A DNA stretch of 64,000 nt from Phyto melanocephala (taxonomy: Eukaryota > Arthropoda > Insecta > Diptera > Rhinophoridae): NCBI GenBank assembly GCA_941918925.1, contig OW799233.1, positions 31,812,421 to 31,876,420 on the forward strand. The letters run 5' to 3'. Below, piece after piece: positions 13,101 to 22,365 of this stretch. The position numbers were made by a program, and so were the translations under genes. The notes below the pieces were generated by a model that saw only the letters and a program-made list of their open reading frames with translations, had not been told where the DNA came from and did no database searches. Position 1 is the stretch's first letter. Each line of letters opens with the position of its first letter.

Positions 13101-13735
13101 GCCACATTAAGAAAATAACGATAGTTGTCACTCAATATTGTCAATAGCAGCAGATTGGACATAAGCTGAGATTCTGGTTTTATACGCCTTAGATACTTGT
13201 AAAAACGATTTTCGGCATTGAAAGATGTTGCCACAATGTCAATGAGCAACACTTTAGTATGTACTAACGATTCCAATAATCTAAGAAGTCGTAGTGTAGT
13301 AACATCATTCATGGCAGCAGTAATTATAATTGCTGTAACATACAAAATAGACAAAATTATATATATATATGTATGTATGTATGTGTACGAGTACATAACT
13401 ATGTATGCAATCAAAAAACAAATATTATATTTGCTTAAATACTCATGCATGTACACAGATTGCGTTTTGCAAACTCATGAGAAGATTTTCTCAAGGTCTA
13501 TTCTGTTATTTTAACGCTAAATTTAGCTTTTTATCAATATGTGCAAATAAAACTATTTAAGTAAACCAAAAATCTTCACAAAATTGTGGACAAAAGGAAA
13601 AAAGAACCCCGAACAACTTACCTTTACCAATTTTATCTTCAGCATTCAGATCACGTATGTCATCTTCTCCAATTTCAATTTTATATGGTATATGCATATT
13701 GGCTGCTATGGCCATTGGTAATGCCCAATTTTCAT
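109..13735 (-). CDS. Receptor-type guanylate cyclase, partial (4 exons; both ends missing)
   Basis: A single-pass membrane receptor guanylate cyclase, a family that makes cGMP from GTP. Joining 13622-13735, 12162-13332, 1199-1289 and 109-1100 on the minus strand gives one open frame of about 789 residues; phases agree at all three junctions (1, 2 and 0). Visible order, numbering from the first visible residue: extracellular part (1 to about 397), membrane span (about 404-427), basic juxtamembrane linker (429-459), and kinase-homology domain (about 540-789). The pseudokinase has HGTLTSRN (640-647) where active kinases have HRDxxxxN, so the catalytic Asp is absent, as is usual for receptor cyclases. 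It keeps ITDYG (about 658-662), TAPEQL and RPDF. The dimerisation helix and cyclase domain should follow beyond position 1. The N-terminus was not found. Kinase-domain wording recalls the insect CG34357-type branch rather than Gyc76C, but this is from memory, so no symbol is given. Confidence 0.9.
1199..1289 (-). CDS. Receptor guanylate cyclase exon C: juxtamembrane linker
   Basis: A 91-nt exon. The acceptor reads tctctaacag and the donor is GTAAGT at 1198-1193. Its first base completes the Arg codon split after ATG-AG of the membrane-span exon, giving a basic stretch (NYLLRKRLSKGPNK) directly inside the membrane, followed by IVLSANDFVFPVDSRR. A basic stop-transfer segment after the span is what this topology needs. 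Exon C joins exon D in phase 0 after a 98-bp intron. Confidence 0.9.
2105..2375. mobile_element. MITE with about 37-bp terminal inverted repeats
   Basis: The left arm starts AGGCCCCTTTCGCATTAGGC and the right arm is its near-perfect reverse complement, ending ...GCCTAATGCGAAAGCCCC. Both arms continue through AACTATAATTGCGCAA. The element is about 271 bp, has no coding capacity and is flanked by TA on both sides (2103-2104 and 2376-2377). A TA target duplication suggests a Tc1/mariner-type or similar mobiliser, but the arms do not match the other mariners in the window. Confidence 0.8.
2636..4131 (+). mobile_element. Non-autonomous Helitron with 142-bp tandem array
   Basis: The 5' end is TCTATATATATAAAAATC, preceded by A. 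The 3' end is CTAG at 4128-4131, followed by T. About 20 bases before the CTAG is a short hairpin (GGTGGCGAAGCACACC). TC...hairpin...CTAG inserted between A and T is the standard Helitron signature. No helicase is present. The interior from about 2880 is a tandem array, described separately. Length is 1,496 bp. Confidence 0.85.
2880..4103 (+). repeat. Tandem array, about 8 copies of a 141-142-bp unit
   Basis: The landmark CGATATCGAT recurs at 2981, 3122, 3264, 3406, 3548, 3689, 3831 and 3973, giving spacings of 141-142 bp. Each unit also carries GGGCGTGGCAC, CATATGAATTAAATACT and a TTTTGCAA-AACTTTGA segment. Higher-order similarity is visible: units one and five share 'agagtagtaa' and 'tttggaaaacg', while others share 'agagtactaa'. 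This suggests block duplication of several units. The array ends within the Helitron 3' end. Confidence 0.92.
4132..5142. other. Intronic AT-rich stretch, nothing recognised
   Basis: AT-rich intron sequence with short A-runs and a local TATGTATGTCTG stretch. No open frame of note, no inverted repeat and no transposon end that I recognise. Confidence 0.5.
5143..5996 (+). mobile_element. DINE-1/Helentron-like element (plus orientation)
   Basis: It begins at TATACCCTTCACACAG and ends with TGTGAAGGGTATATAAG, then a palindromic hairpin (ATTCGGCACGGCCGAAT) and GCGCTCTTACTTGTTTT. Subterminal inverted repeats with a hairpin just outside one of them are the DINE-1-type layout. The interior has the CCGTCTGACCGTCTGTCCG minisatellite-like stretch shared with the other copies, and a 250-bp T-rich tract. 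The segment 5440-5560 recurs in inverted form at about 50565-50700. No coding capacity. Confidence 0.75.
5566..5815. repeat. T-rich low-complexity tract
   Basis: About 250 bases almost entirely of T runs broken by A. It lies inside the DINE-1-like element at 5143-5996. A corresponding A-rich tract occurs at 48040-48190 in a fragment of the same family in the opposite orientation, so it belongs to the element. Confidence 0.9.
5997..7179. other. Intronic stretch, nothing recognised
   Basis: AT-rich intron sequence. Short open frames at 6000-6209 lack any family signature. No repeat end or inverted repeat is obvious. Confidence 0.45.
7180..7520 (+). repeat. Decayed DINE-1-like fragment
   Basis: It contains diverged internal wording of the DINE-1-like family (a 'tagcccaattttgataccaga' type segment) and ends near 7500-7522 with GATGGTGAAGGGTATATAG, the plus-orientation subterminal repeat. 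The hairpin and terminal CTTACTTGTT are lost or too diverged to see. Confidence 0.5.
8072..8465. repeat. GC-richer palindrome cluster, possible MITE remnant
   Basis: CGTAGAATACG at about 8074 is repeated inverted near 8388 (CGTATTCTACG). The interior contains a hairpin of ACTCAAACA with TGTTTGAGT. The right edge holds stacked short palindromes (GTGTCTCTGACAC, CTGCAGGGACAGCCTGCAG and GCAGACAACTGTCTGC) in an otherwise AT-rich intron. Element boundaries and class are not clear. Confidence 0.4.
8637..10792 (-). mobile_element. DINE-1/Helentron-like element, copy A, with embedded mariner
   Basis: The outer left end is ACAAGTAAGAGCACTATA, then the hairpin ATTCGGCTGTGCCGAAT and TTTTATACCCACCACCAA. 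The right end is TTTTTTGGTGGCGGGTATAA, the inverted subterminal repeat. In DINE-1 convention the hairpin marks the 3' end, so the element reads on the minus strand. The interior has degenerate tandem blocks containing GTGGGCGTTA and GTAGGCGTGTCAAAG, and a CAGACGGACAGACGGACGGA minisatellite near 10635. The mariner at 8784-9400 sits inside. No intact protein. Confidence 0.8.
8784..9400 (+). mobile_element. Internally deleted mariner-like element inside DINE-1-like copy A
   Basis: Inverted repeats read GTGGTTAAATTTTAAGGG on the left and CCTTAAAATTTAACCACC on the right. TA lies on both sides (8782-8783 and 9401-9402). At about 9198-9290 the plus strand encodes INIVIENLEHQIEEWRQ followed by GGHLADILLNT, the typical C-terminal tail of a mariner/Tc1 transposase (GGHLxDIxF-HT). 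The N-terminal and DDE parts are missing. The same insert, whole or partial, is present in the copies at 15.3, 48.2 and 56.2 kb. Confidence 0.75.
10793..11440. other. Intronic stretch, nothing recognised
   Basis: AT-rich intron sequence between the DINE-1-like copy A and the inverted-repeat element. I see no coding or repeat signal. Confidence 0.45.
11441..11788. mobile_element. Probable MITE, imperfect inverted repeats
   Basis: The left arm CCACACGTTCAAGTTTTTC and the reverse complement of the right arm (TACACGATCAAGTTTTGTG) match imperfectly. CAAGTTTT/AAAACTTG words repeat within both arms. Length is about 350 bp, non-coding. The target duplication is not clear. Confidence 0.5.
12162..13332 (-). 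CDS. Receptor guanylate cyclase exon B: extracellular domain and membrane span
   Basis: A 1,171-nt exon of 389 whole codons. The acceptor is tgttacag just above 13332 and the donor is GTATGT at 12161-12156. The acceptor splits an Ala codon shared with exon A. The ectodomain has four closely placed cysteines (in WLKECSF, KFICSN, KEKCLS and ENVCQT), suited to two disulphides, and three sequons (NRT, NAT, NDT) for N-glycosylation. Near the membrane comes a Ser/Thr-rich low-complexity stretch with TSSSSSVSSS and TATTTTS, then a hydrophobic segment rich in Ile, Val and Ala (about residues 404-427). I do not recognise a clear ANF-receptor ligand-binding signature. The exon ends right after the span, so the 10.9 kb intron divides outside from inside. 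Confidence 0.88.
13622..13735 (-). CDS. Receptor guanylate cyclase exon A: extracellular domain
   Basis: A 114-nt exon. The acceptor tttctcttttacag lies just above 13735 and the donor is GTAAGT at 13621-13616. It encodes 37 whole codons including ENWALPMAIAANMHIPYK and an acidic stretch (GEDDIRDLNAEDKIG). Its phase-1 donor matches the phase-1 acceptor of exon B after a 289-bp intron. It begins with two bases of an Asp codon, so an upstream exon ending in phase 1 with G must exist; I could not identify it. Confidence 0.8.
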
Positions 13736-14708
13736 CTGTAAAAGAGAAATTGATTAAAACACCAACATGAATAAGGAAATAATAGAAAATAAACACTTCT
13801 TTGTCCATATGTACAAAAATGTGAACAGCAATAAAGACAGACAACATGTTTTGAATATAAATAATTATTTTCATACACACATTTGTATGAAAGTATGTGT
13901 TTGTGTTTCTTAACATAAAAAAGAGATAAAGTGGGTGTGATAATATTGTGGCTGTACTTCTATCGTGTGATAACAATGATTATTGTCATATGTAAGCCAT
14001 ATTGTCAAGCCAGTAAAGTACAGAGACAGCGAAATTGAGATAACAAAGAACAAGTGTTGCGAGAAGAATTTGTTAATTCCAGCAACTATAGTTCTTTGTA
14101 TTTAGCTTTTTTTAACAAGCAAGTTTTTATAAAAAACTTGTCTTTTTTTTCATACAATTGTCGTGTGGTACAATGTTTTTTTATGTTTGAGTAGACTTGT
14201 TAGCATCGTGCCAGTTTGAGATGAACTGTTACATTTTCAGCAAGAACTCTTTGCTACTCTGTAATATGAGAAGGTATTGAAGTCTTGTTTACTTTAACCA
14301 TATTTTATTCATTATTTATTACTCATTTTAAAAGTAATCATCAATTTGGTTGTTTTTACAGTATTTAAACATAAAATTCTTTGTGTTTTTTTTCTTATCG
14401 GTCACCTGGCACAGAGATAAATTTTGTTCAGAAGTGAAGACGAAAAAGGTGAAGCTAAATTTAAAATTATTTTAATCAGTTTTGTCATATAGAAAAATTA
14501 TATTTGCGAGTAGAATTGAATTCGCTTCTTAATTATTTTTTTTATTTTAATTATTTTTTTTAATTTCTGAATGTGAATTCGTTTAGACATTTCTATTGCG
14601 CTTTCACGCAATAAAATAATTTTTGTTCTATTCGAAATACAGGGTGCTATGTTCTTCTGTTATGAAATATGAATCAGTCAGCCAGTCAGTCGCGTTACTA
14701 TTTTATAT
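13736..14708. other. Probable upstream intron of the cyclase gene
   Basis: It starts with the acceptor of exon A (pyrimidine tract and CAG). It should be intron reaching to an unidentified upstream exon. The sequence is AT-rich and I see no second exon or regulatory element here. Confidence 0.5.
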
Positions 14709-15272
14709 AAAGGGTCCGCCAAAAACATTTTTTTTTTGTTTTTAATTGCTATAAAAAAGTGTAGCTTCGGCTGTGTGGCACGTAGCGCCGTCCCGTTGAA
14801 ACCAAATGTGGCCAATATCCTCCTCTTAAATTTTTGTGAACAAAAATTCGTTCAAAATGGCCCGATAATGATCGCCATTGAATACGGCCACTCCTTGCTC
14901 ATTTTCGAAAAAAAAAAATGGCCCAATTACGCCTCTGGACCGAAATCCGCACCAAACAGTGACTCGTTTTGGGTGTATCGGCTTTTTAATGTATGCGTAT
15001 GGGTTTTCTGTGCCCCAAATGCGATAATTTTGCTTATTTACATGCCCGCCGAGATCGAAATGAGCTTCATCTGAAAAGATGATTTTTTTTTGGCAAAATC
15101 GGCCAAAGTAATGTTGCAATATTTCCCAGCGTTGTTCAAGCGTATACACAGCCATATTCGTTCAGCGGAAGGATAAAACTAATTATCTGTCAAATCAGAC
15201 ATGAACTAAGTGTTACCATTCACGAAATAAGCACTAGTTAAAAAAGCAAAAACGTTATATGGCGGACCCTTT
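14709..15272 (-). mobile_element. Internally deleted mariner/Tc1-type element
   Basis: Terminal repeats are AAAGGGTCCGCC on the left and GGCGGACCCTTT on the right, flanked by TA-rich target sequence (TATA on both sides). The minus strand from 15155 encodes MAVYTLEQRWEILQHYF, then jumps directly to CQKKIIFSDEAHFDLGG, so the middle of the transposase is deleted. After NEFLFTKI there is a TAA (14823-14825), with the frame continuing into IWFQRDGATCHTAEAT before it breaks off near the left end. The SDEAHF and DGATCHTA motifs are the first and second catalytic Asp regions. The third acidic residue and C-terminus are missing, so the copy cannot be autonomous. Confidence 0.88.
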
Positions 15273-15340
15273 ATATAGATATACATATACAAATGACACG
15301 TAAAGAATGAAAGAATGTTTAGTTTTAAAATTAAAAATAA

Positions 15341-16974
15341 ACAAGTAAGAGCACTATATTCGGCTGTGCCGAATCTTTTATACCCACCACCAATTTTGTG
15401 TACACTTAAAGCACAATATTTATTATTTTGTTAATCACTATGGAATAATTTCTTTATAATAAAATATGTATCACTTTCTTTGTAGAGGGTGGTTAAAGTT
15501 TAAGGGACCATGTTGAAGGTGAACTACACCTAGTCTTTAAATTTGTTTTCTGCATTTCACTTGACATTTCTCAATCTCAAACTTACTCAATTTGATCCGT
15601 GGAAAGATACACAAATGATCAACGCTTTTAAGTTATTCAGGTTTTTTATAAAAATGGGCGTTTAAATTAAAATGCATTTTGTGCACTTCGTAGTTCTTTT
15701 GATCAACACAATCGTTCAAATTCGTCCACAATCGGGAGAATTGTAAAAAATATTTAAATTTCTGCAAAATAGGTCTGTATAAAATGTTAGAAAATCTGTG
15801 AATGCCTTCTTAGTTCGTTGAATGGGAACCATTGCTGGTTTTTGCGATAGTGTGGCGAAAGAGCAGTCAACCTCGCCTCACCATCATGCCCAACAATTGA
15901 AATTTAAAGTAGGCGTGTCAATAATGTTTCTGCTAATAAACACAACTTAGATATTTCAATATAGTCCTTTATTTTCCCAAAAAACTTTGTCAATAGAGAA
16001 ATTATATGAATTTAAGATAAACCGTTATATGGGAGGTAGGCGTTAAAGTGGGAGTGTCACCTTAACTTTTTGGCAAAACAATTAAATTGTATAGAAGGAT
16101 ATACGTAGCCAATTTGATAATCATACCTCTAATTTTGGCGGTTTTATGAGCTTTTAAATTTCATTAACGGTAGATAACGTGAAAAGTGGGCGTTATAGTA
16201 GGCGTATCAAAGTTGTTTTTGCGAATGAGTACAACTTAGGTGTTTCCATATAGTCCTTTATTATTCCAAAATCTATATTAATAGAGAAACTATATGAATT
16301 TTGGGTAAAACGTTATATGGAAGGTGGGCGTAAAAGTGGGCGTAAAAGTGGGCGTGGCACTATGATTTTCCGTTACAAAAAAGCCTCTCACCAAAAAGCA
16401 AAGTGTGCAATATTTTAGAGTCGTACATCCAATTTTGTTCCTTTTATGACGTTTTTGTTTTTAAATATACCGAAAAATACACTGTGCGGTATAAATTTTC
16501 GTACATTTTGATCTATAACTCCTTTCTAATGCATCGATTTAGATAATTTTCGGGAAAAAGTATTGCTTTTACTTAGGAAATATATATTCAAAGTTTCATG
16601 AGTCTACGTTAATGCGTTTGGACACAATTCTATTTTATTCGATGTTCGAAGGACTCGGTTTTTTCGACCTACTCTTGCTTTTCTTGCTATAACTCTGTTC
16701 CTAATATTCCGATTTAGCCCATTTTTAAAACAAAACAAACCTTGTCTATAAGAAAGATTCTGGAAAAATTTGAGCTCCCTAGCTTTTTCGGTGCGACCTC
16801 TATCGTGCTTTCAACAGACGGACAGACGGACGGACATAGCTAGATCGTCATCAAATCAAACCCTGATTCAGAATATATATACTTTATGGGGTCTAAAATG
16901 GATATTTCGATGTGTTACAAACGAAATGACAAAATGAATATACCCCTACCATTTTTTTGGTGGCGGGTATAAAA
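15341..16974 (-). mobile_element. DINE-1/Helentron-like element, copy B
   Basis: Same ends as copy A: ACAAGTAAGAGCACTATA with hairpin and TATACCCACCACCAA on the left, TTTTGGTGGCGGGTATAAAA on the right. It keeps the left inverted repeat of the embedded mariner (about 15486), but the mariner's right half is deleted after CCCAACAATTGA near 15900. It has fewer internal GTGGGCGTTA blocks than copy C and the same ACAGACGGACAGACGG stretch near 16815. Confidence 0.8.
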
Positions 16975-17126
16975 CGCAGCCCAACTCTGATATTCGTGAT
17001 ATTTAAAGCTGTTGACAACGACGTCGAATTGATGTTTCAAGTCTTCGGCGACACTCTCGTTTACAAAAGCAATGTTTTAAAAAGACCTACCGGTATGTTA
17101 ACGCACAGTAGTCTAACTGCCCATAA

Positions 17127-17260
17127 CACTGGTGTGCAGTAAAAATGGCCTTTGAATAAAAATGTGTCGTCTATAGAAATTTTGAAGCGCTAAATTCTAA
17201 TCCGTTTTTAGTTCTTTCCTATTTGAGCACAGATTTTTTTTATGGGCATGGTAAAATTTC
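17127..17260 (+). mobile_element. Diverged terminal repeat of a CACTG-type DNA transposon
   Basis: It begins CACTGGTGTGCAG, directly preceded by TAA (17124-17126), as in the full element at 51945. The following 130 bases keep the same order of landmarks in diverged form: ATTTTGAAGCGCTAAATTC, then AATCCG, then TTTTTTTTATGGGCATGG, compared with GCGCTGAACTC, AATCCG and ATGGGCGTGGC there. The matching opposite end was not found. Confidence 0.55.
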
Positions 17261-17430
17261 GCTGAAAACAAGGCGGTTATATTGACACACTTTTTTGACT
17301 GAAATTTCTTTGAAATTGATATGCGGTCTTAGATTATTTTTTTTTTTTAATTTTAATAAGTTTTCACAATTATAACGTTCTGTAAGTATATATATTTATA
17401 CGTATACTAATCTGTATTAAAGCGTTAAAA

Positions 17431-18288
17431 TTATAAGTAAGGAACAAGGAAACGTAACACAGTCTTTTTTGCTTCAGAAAAAGACTTACTATTTCTTTTC
17501 CACAACTTTCCTTTAACGAAGTTTGCTTGGCAATTTTTATTTTCATATGAAATATCATTTAAAACTTCAAGTAAAAGATTATCCTTTTCAAAAAATTTTC
17601 GAATTTGGAACGAAAGTGGCATTAGTACTCCTGTTGTGACATTTGCTTCGAATGAAATCTGACCTTTAGTCAATACGCCTTCCAACTCATTATTAATTGT
17701 AAACACTTTAAATTCTTGTACTAAATCGTTTGAAAGCAACCATTTTTTCATCTTGTGATCATTATAACATTCTGAAAATATAGTTGATATATCGCTCTTT
17801 AAAGATAAAATATTTAATTTTGCTGTTATATCTTTTTCTAAATTGTTTTGAATAACTAATTGATCAATTTTGCTAATTATAGGAGACACTATATATTCTT
17901 TAACAATTTTTTGAATTTCGCATACATCCTTTCTAGAAAAGTTTGATTTATTATGACACTATAATGGAAACATTACACCATTATTTAAAAGTAACGTAGT
18001 TGAGGGCTGTGCTGAAAATGATGAAAAACATGTGCTTAAGCTTTCCCCGATTGCCGCTTCTGAATTAAAGGAAACACTTGGGGAATATTTAAAAAATGAA
18101 AGCACTGAAGAATCAGAAAGATGCTCTTGAAAATCTTTTTTAAAATGTTGAATTTTCGTAATGTGTTTTCCGCAGTTACTGAATGTACACTTAAACGTAC
18201 TATTATCTTTTTTATTATACACTAGTCTAAAATGTGTAGAAACAAAAGTTTCATTTGGCAAATAGATTCCACACAAATAACAATTCAT
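17431..18288 (-). pseudogene. C2H2-type zinc-finger ORF of a transposon-like family, one internal stop, truncated
   Basis: A single minus-strand frame of 858 nt interrupted by one TAG at 17959-17961. The first half starts MNCYLCGIYL and keeps C-x2-C, H and FKCTFSNCGKHITKIQHF, a pair of C2H2-like fingers in which the second His of finger one is Tyr. The second half is a helical region with CYNDHKMKKWLLSN, GVLMPLSFQIRKFFEK and FVKGKLWKR. From memory, this is a repeat-derived insect family in which the KTV...FL segment continues into a conserved C-terminal domain. Here it stops after KKTVLRFLVPYL, so the C-terminus is lost. A CACTG-type end lies 300 bp away and a palindrome-rich field lies upstream of the start. 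Function unknown. Confidence 0.6.
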
Positions 18289-18489
18289 ATTTTACAAAAT
18301 ATAATATTTTTTTATACACATTTTTTTTATTACGCGCGATTTAATTAACTTTTAATGTATGTATTAAACACTCAACTCTACATAGTCATCTGCACTTTAC
18401 TTTTTAGTTATTAAAGCAAACATTGTTTTTTACGGTTATATTTCAAAAAACCCATACAAAGAGAGCTAAAGAGATCGAAGCAAAAAAAA

Positions 18490-18860
18490 AATTTCAGATA
18501 ATTTACGAAAATTTTCGTAAAACTTACAAAAGTACTGATATTTTTATATAAAATGAAACTGAAAAATTCTTACATTTTACAAAAACTTCGTAAAAATTAT
18601 ATAATAGTTGTAATATTCACGAAATTTCTAAATTTACGAAATTTGTTGACGTCATCTAAGTATGAAAATTTCGTATATTGTACGAAAATGTGTAAAGTTC
18701 ACGAAAAGAAAATTTACGAAACATTTTTGTAAATGTACAAAATTTGTAAAAGTATCAAAAAGTTTTTTTTTGTAAAAATTTCTTATAATATACGAAAATT
18801 TCGTATAATGCACAAAAAAAATTTCACGAAAATAAATTTCGTAATTGTATGCATAAAATA
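18490..18860. repeat. Dense field of TTTCGTA/TACGAAA words
   Basis: About 370 bp with many copies of TACGAAA or TTTCGTA in both orientations, including perfect palindromes such as TTTACGAAAATTTTCGTAAA and TACGAAAATTTCGTA (twice). It is non-coding. The spacing is irregular, so it is not a simple tandem repeat. It could be a subterminal transposase-binding region of the element holding the C2H2 ORF. Confidence 0.65.
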
Positions 18861-21180
18861 TTTTTAATGTATATATCGCTGTTGATTTAGTGAATTCATT
18901 TATGTGTTTTTTGTCTAAGTTTTTAAAAGAGAAAAAAATTTATTTTATAATCTTACAATACTACATTTATACCTATTTACTATTATTTAGTTTTGAAGCA
19001 ACTAAGATATCCTGTAATGGTGTAGTGTAGAACTATATTACTAATAAAGGATCATAACGTCGTGTTATATGTTCAAGAATTTAGAAATCTATATGCGGAT
19101 GTTTTTCTGTACTTAATTTTAAACACTAAAGTGAACAATTAAAGTAAAAATATTTAAAAATTCTAAAAATTGAGAAGAGTTATTTCAAGCCAGGAGATGC
19201 CCTAATTTAATAAAGATTTTATTTTTATTTTATCAAATTTATTGATTATGTTATCTGTAGACGTAAAAATAATTTGTTTTATATTCCTCAATTTATATTT
19301 CGAAAACCACTAAATTGATTTTCTAACAAATACATGTGTTACAAAGGTTTAACTGAAGGATTTTTAAAAAATGTCTACGCATATGCGTTATACATATAAT
19401 TTTGTGGTGGTGTATTTTTCCCAACGCTTGGAGGGTTATTCTAATTTATTTAAAATTTATTCATTTTAAGTAGCTTCATTGCTATTCTTATAAATAGGTT
19501 TCGAACGGTAAAAAGATATTAAATTCACAAGCCATAAAAAAGTTAAGATATTTTTTGGCTAAAAAATAAAAAAAAAACAAATACGAATAGCAGTTGAAAC
19601 ATTCTTAAAAAGTTATTGAAATTAAAATCCCTTTGGGTAAGTCGATTGAATCTTAAGTTTGCCAATGTTTGTATATGGAACATTTGACCTTGACGAAACA
19701 AATAACGAAGAATAATATTCTATTCTCTCTGTTTTTTCTTTTTGGAGAATAAATAGAAAAGGTTTCATTTAGTTACTTAAGCTAGAGGATTTGACAATGA
19801 CATACGAATGAATCCACAGAAGCATGAGATAAAACTACATATAAACTCATAAAGAGTTAGGAATTAATTTACAAGTTTTTTGTGTGTACATGTGTGTATG
19901 CGTGTATGTCATGTTGTGAAAGTCTAAACGAATTTATTGAAAAACTTATCAATTATTTTCTTGTTTTCTTTTCTTATTACATAAAAGTACAATTTTATGT
20001 GTTTAAGAAGAGTTGTTTAATATATATATATTTTTTTATTAATAAAAACAATATCTTAAGGATTATATTTATGTACAACACTCATGCGTATATTTATGTG
20101 TGTAGCAATAAATCCCTTTTGTAATAAAACCTTAACTTTTCTCTACTTAGTATTTATGAGAAAAGCTTACTTTATGCTTTACTTTATATAATCATTATTA
20201 TTTTGTTCATTATGCTGGTTTCTATTCTTTTGTTTTTATTTTTTTTATGAAACTAATTAATGTTGAATTGACGTAGCTTCAGTAGAAGTTAAGATAATTT
20301 TTATAGTTTTTTTGCATTAAAAGTAAAGAGAAAAAACTATACATTAATTACAAAATCTACAATAACAATAATAATGTTTAATAATTAAAGCTAAATTATA
20401 CATTATGTTATGGATATGAATTCTATACGGAATATATAATTGAACTATTATTAGGCCTAATAATCCAGTTTATTATTCCACAGATTTTTTTCTTGTCCCT
20501 TACGTGCTTGACAAACACAAAATTGACTTTGCTTAGAACTATGAATGCTACTTAGCTACTTTTTATGACTGGCAGTACTATCATCCTTTATTATATATAA
20601 TCGAATTTAGTAGCAATCATAAGTCTACTGACTGTCTTAGAAAATTATAAAAAGATTTAAAAGGATTGATTTGTATAAGGACAAAATAGTAAAACACCCT
20701 CACAAAAAAGGTTTATCGATTAGTAACGCAAGCAAAATGTTTTAAACAAAGAATTTTGAAAGTAATATGTATTTTAGTAGTAGAAACTTGTTTTCGTAAC
20801 TACGTATTAAGCGAGAAAAACTTTGTGCTTATATAGGTGATTCCAAGCCAGTCTGCAACAAGCATTTGACTAATCGTCAAATGTGTAAATACTGCTTTCA
20901 GAACCTTCACAAAAATTAAATTATTTTTAAACTATTACATTTTTCGAAAGCTAGTAGTTTTCAAAAAATCTCAGATATGCAGCTTATTAATTTCAATTAA
21001 AAATTTTGACTGAAAATTTTAATGGTATCTAGTTTCATTCATAACAGTTAACTTAAGGCTACAGATAAAGCTAAAGACAAACCAAATGCAAACAAACTTT
21101 CACCAAATAAATAAATGTCACAAAACGGAATATCTGTATCTTATTTGATTAATTTGTTTATTTTATTTATTTTCTATTTT
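18861..21180. other. AT-rich stretch, nothing recognised
   Basis: No long open frame, transposon end or RNA gene was seen over about 2.3 kb. Short frames such as 19882-20124 are biased to Phe, Ile, Tyr and Lys, as expected of AT-rich non-coding DNA. Confidence 0.45.
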
Positions 21181-21345
21181 TATTTTGTCATAGAATTAAG
21201 ATAATTTCTCATGATAAAAAGTATCCTGTATATTAACTGAAATATTATGTTTTCTTCATACCAAATTTTATTAAAATCCATCTAGTAACTTTTAAGCCAA
21301 AATGAGTTTAAGAAAACTGACAGAAAGACAGAAGAATAAAAGTGT
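21180..21345 (+). repeat. Possible LINE/SINE 3' tail fragment
   Basis: ACCAAATTTTATTAAAATCC followed by ATCTAGTAACTTTTAAGC and ACTGACAGAAAGACAGAAG resembles the 3' tail shared by many arthropod RTE-like retroelements (a 'caaatttcatcaaaatccg' block, then an ACAGACAGA stretch). A similar but weaker block occurs near 36590-36620. Confidence 0.35.
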
Positions 21346-21999
21346 GTTTTGTATTTTATATCGTTGACTAAATACCTTGCCATAAAAATTAAAATAAAAA
21401 AAATATTTAAACTCTTACACAAATAAAAAAATTAAAAAACATTAGGAATTTTGTTGGTTAAAAGTTGTATCTTTGCAAAAAACAGTATACAAAAAAAAAA
21501 ATATATATACTCATTTCTATTAAGTGCATAGAACTCTTGTATATTTGGTTAAAATCATGCTATATATCATTTGGAGATTTTGTTTGTTTACATGAATTAT
21601 TTTAGATACTTTGAACGATGTTACATTCGTTGTAGAGCAAAAAAAAATTTTTCAAATTATTTCGTAGCTAGAGAGTTATTTGTAAATGCTTTTGCAAAAT
21701 TAATGAAAGAATGATTTAGAAATCTTGAAAATGTAATTCACTTTGTACTATTTTTTTGCTGGTAGTACAGACAAAAAATTTAGTAAGTGGGTGCGTATAC
21801 TTTATTTGTTCATTTGTTATATTTGGATAAATATTGATCATACGCATGTAAAATGTCTTTTTTAATAACCCAGCTTGACAAGACAAGTTTTCCTTCCCAC
21901 CAACGTGATTTCTTTTAAAAGTTCTCAGCGTTTAAATTAATTTATGTTTATGTTGTCGGTTATTGTATTTTATTCTTTATATAAAAAGTCGTTGAGGTA

Positions 22000-22270
22000 T
22001 ATATACCGTTAGAGATATGAAGTTGAAATTATTACAATTGGGATTTGATAGGTGGCGCTTTATCCGAATTATTTACAAATCCTTTATTTATGGACCAAAA
22101 TGACCCATATTCATAACTTAGGTAGTTTTGATGTAATAAAAGAAAATACCAAATTTTTGACCCTATAGGTGGCGCTGTAGTCGAATAATTAATAAATTAT
22201 CTATTAATGAACCAAAATGACTTATACTCACCAGCCAGCTAAGTTGGCTTTAATGTAAGAAAATAAAATC
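22000..22270. repeat. Two diverged tandem units, about 117 bp each
   Basis: ATAGGTGGCGCT, then a region of TTTAT-AATG, then ACCAAAATGACTTATACTCA occurs twice with a period of about 117 bp (near 22049 and 22167). A third diverged relative is near 24400-24480. This is a likely internal block of a DINE-1/Helitron-type repeat. Confidence 0.5.
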
Positions 22271-22365
22271 ATATTTTTATAATATTTAGGCTGAAATCTT
22301 GTAGAAACAATCAAGTTTGCATTATAATTATTTTTTTTACAAAGTAAATGGGTTCTAAAAAATTT

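Noticed and set aside
12711..13514. Plus-strand open frames opposite exon B
   Set aside because: Antisense shadows of the cyclase ectodomain exon.
13735..13976. Extending exon A to a start Met at 13976
   Set aside because: A strong pyrimidine tract and CAG acceptor lie just upstream of GATGAAAATTGG, and the extension reads like AT-rich intron.
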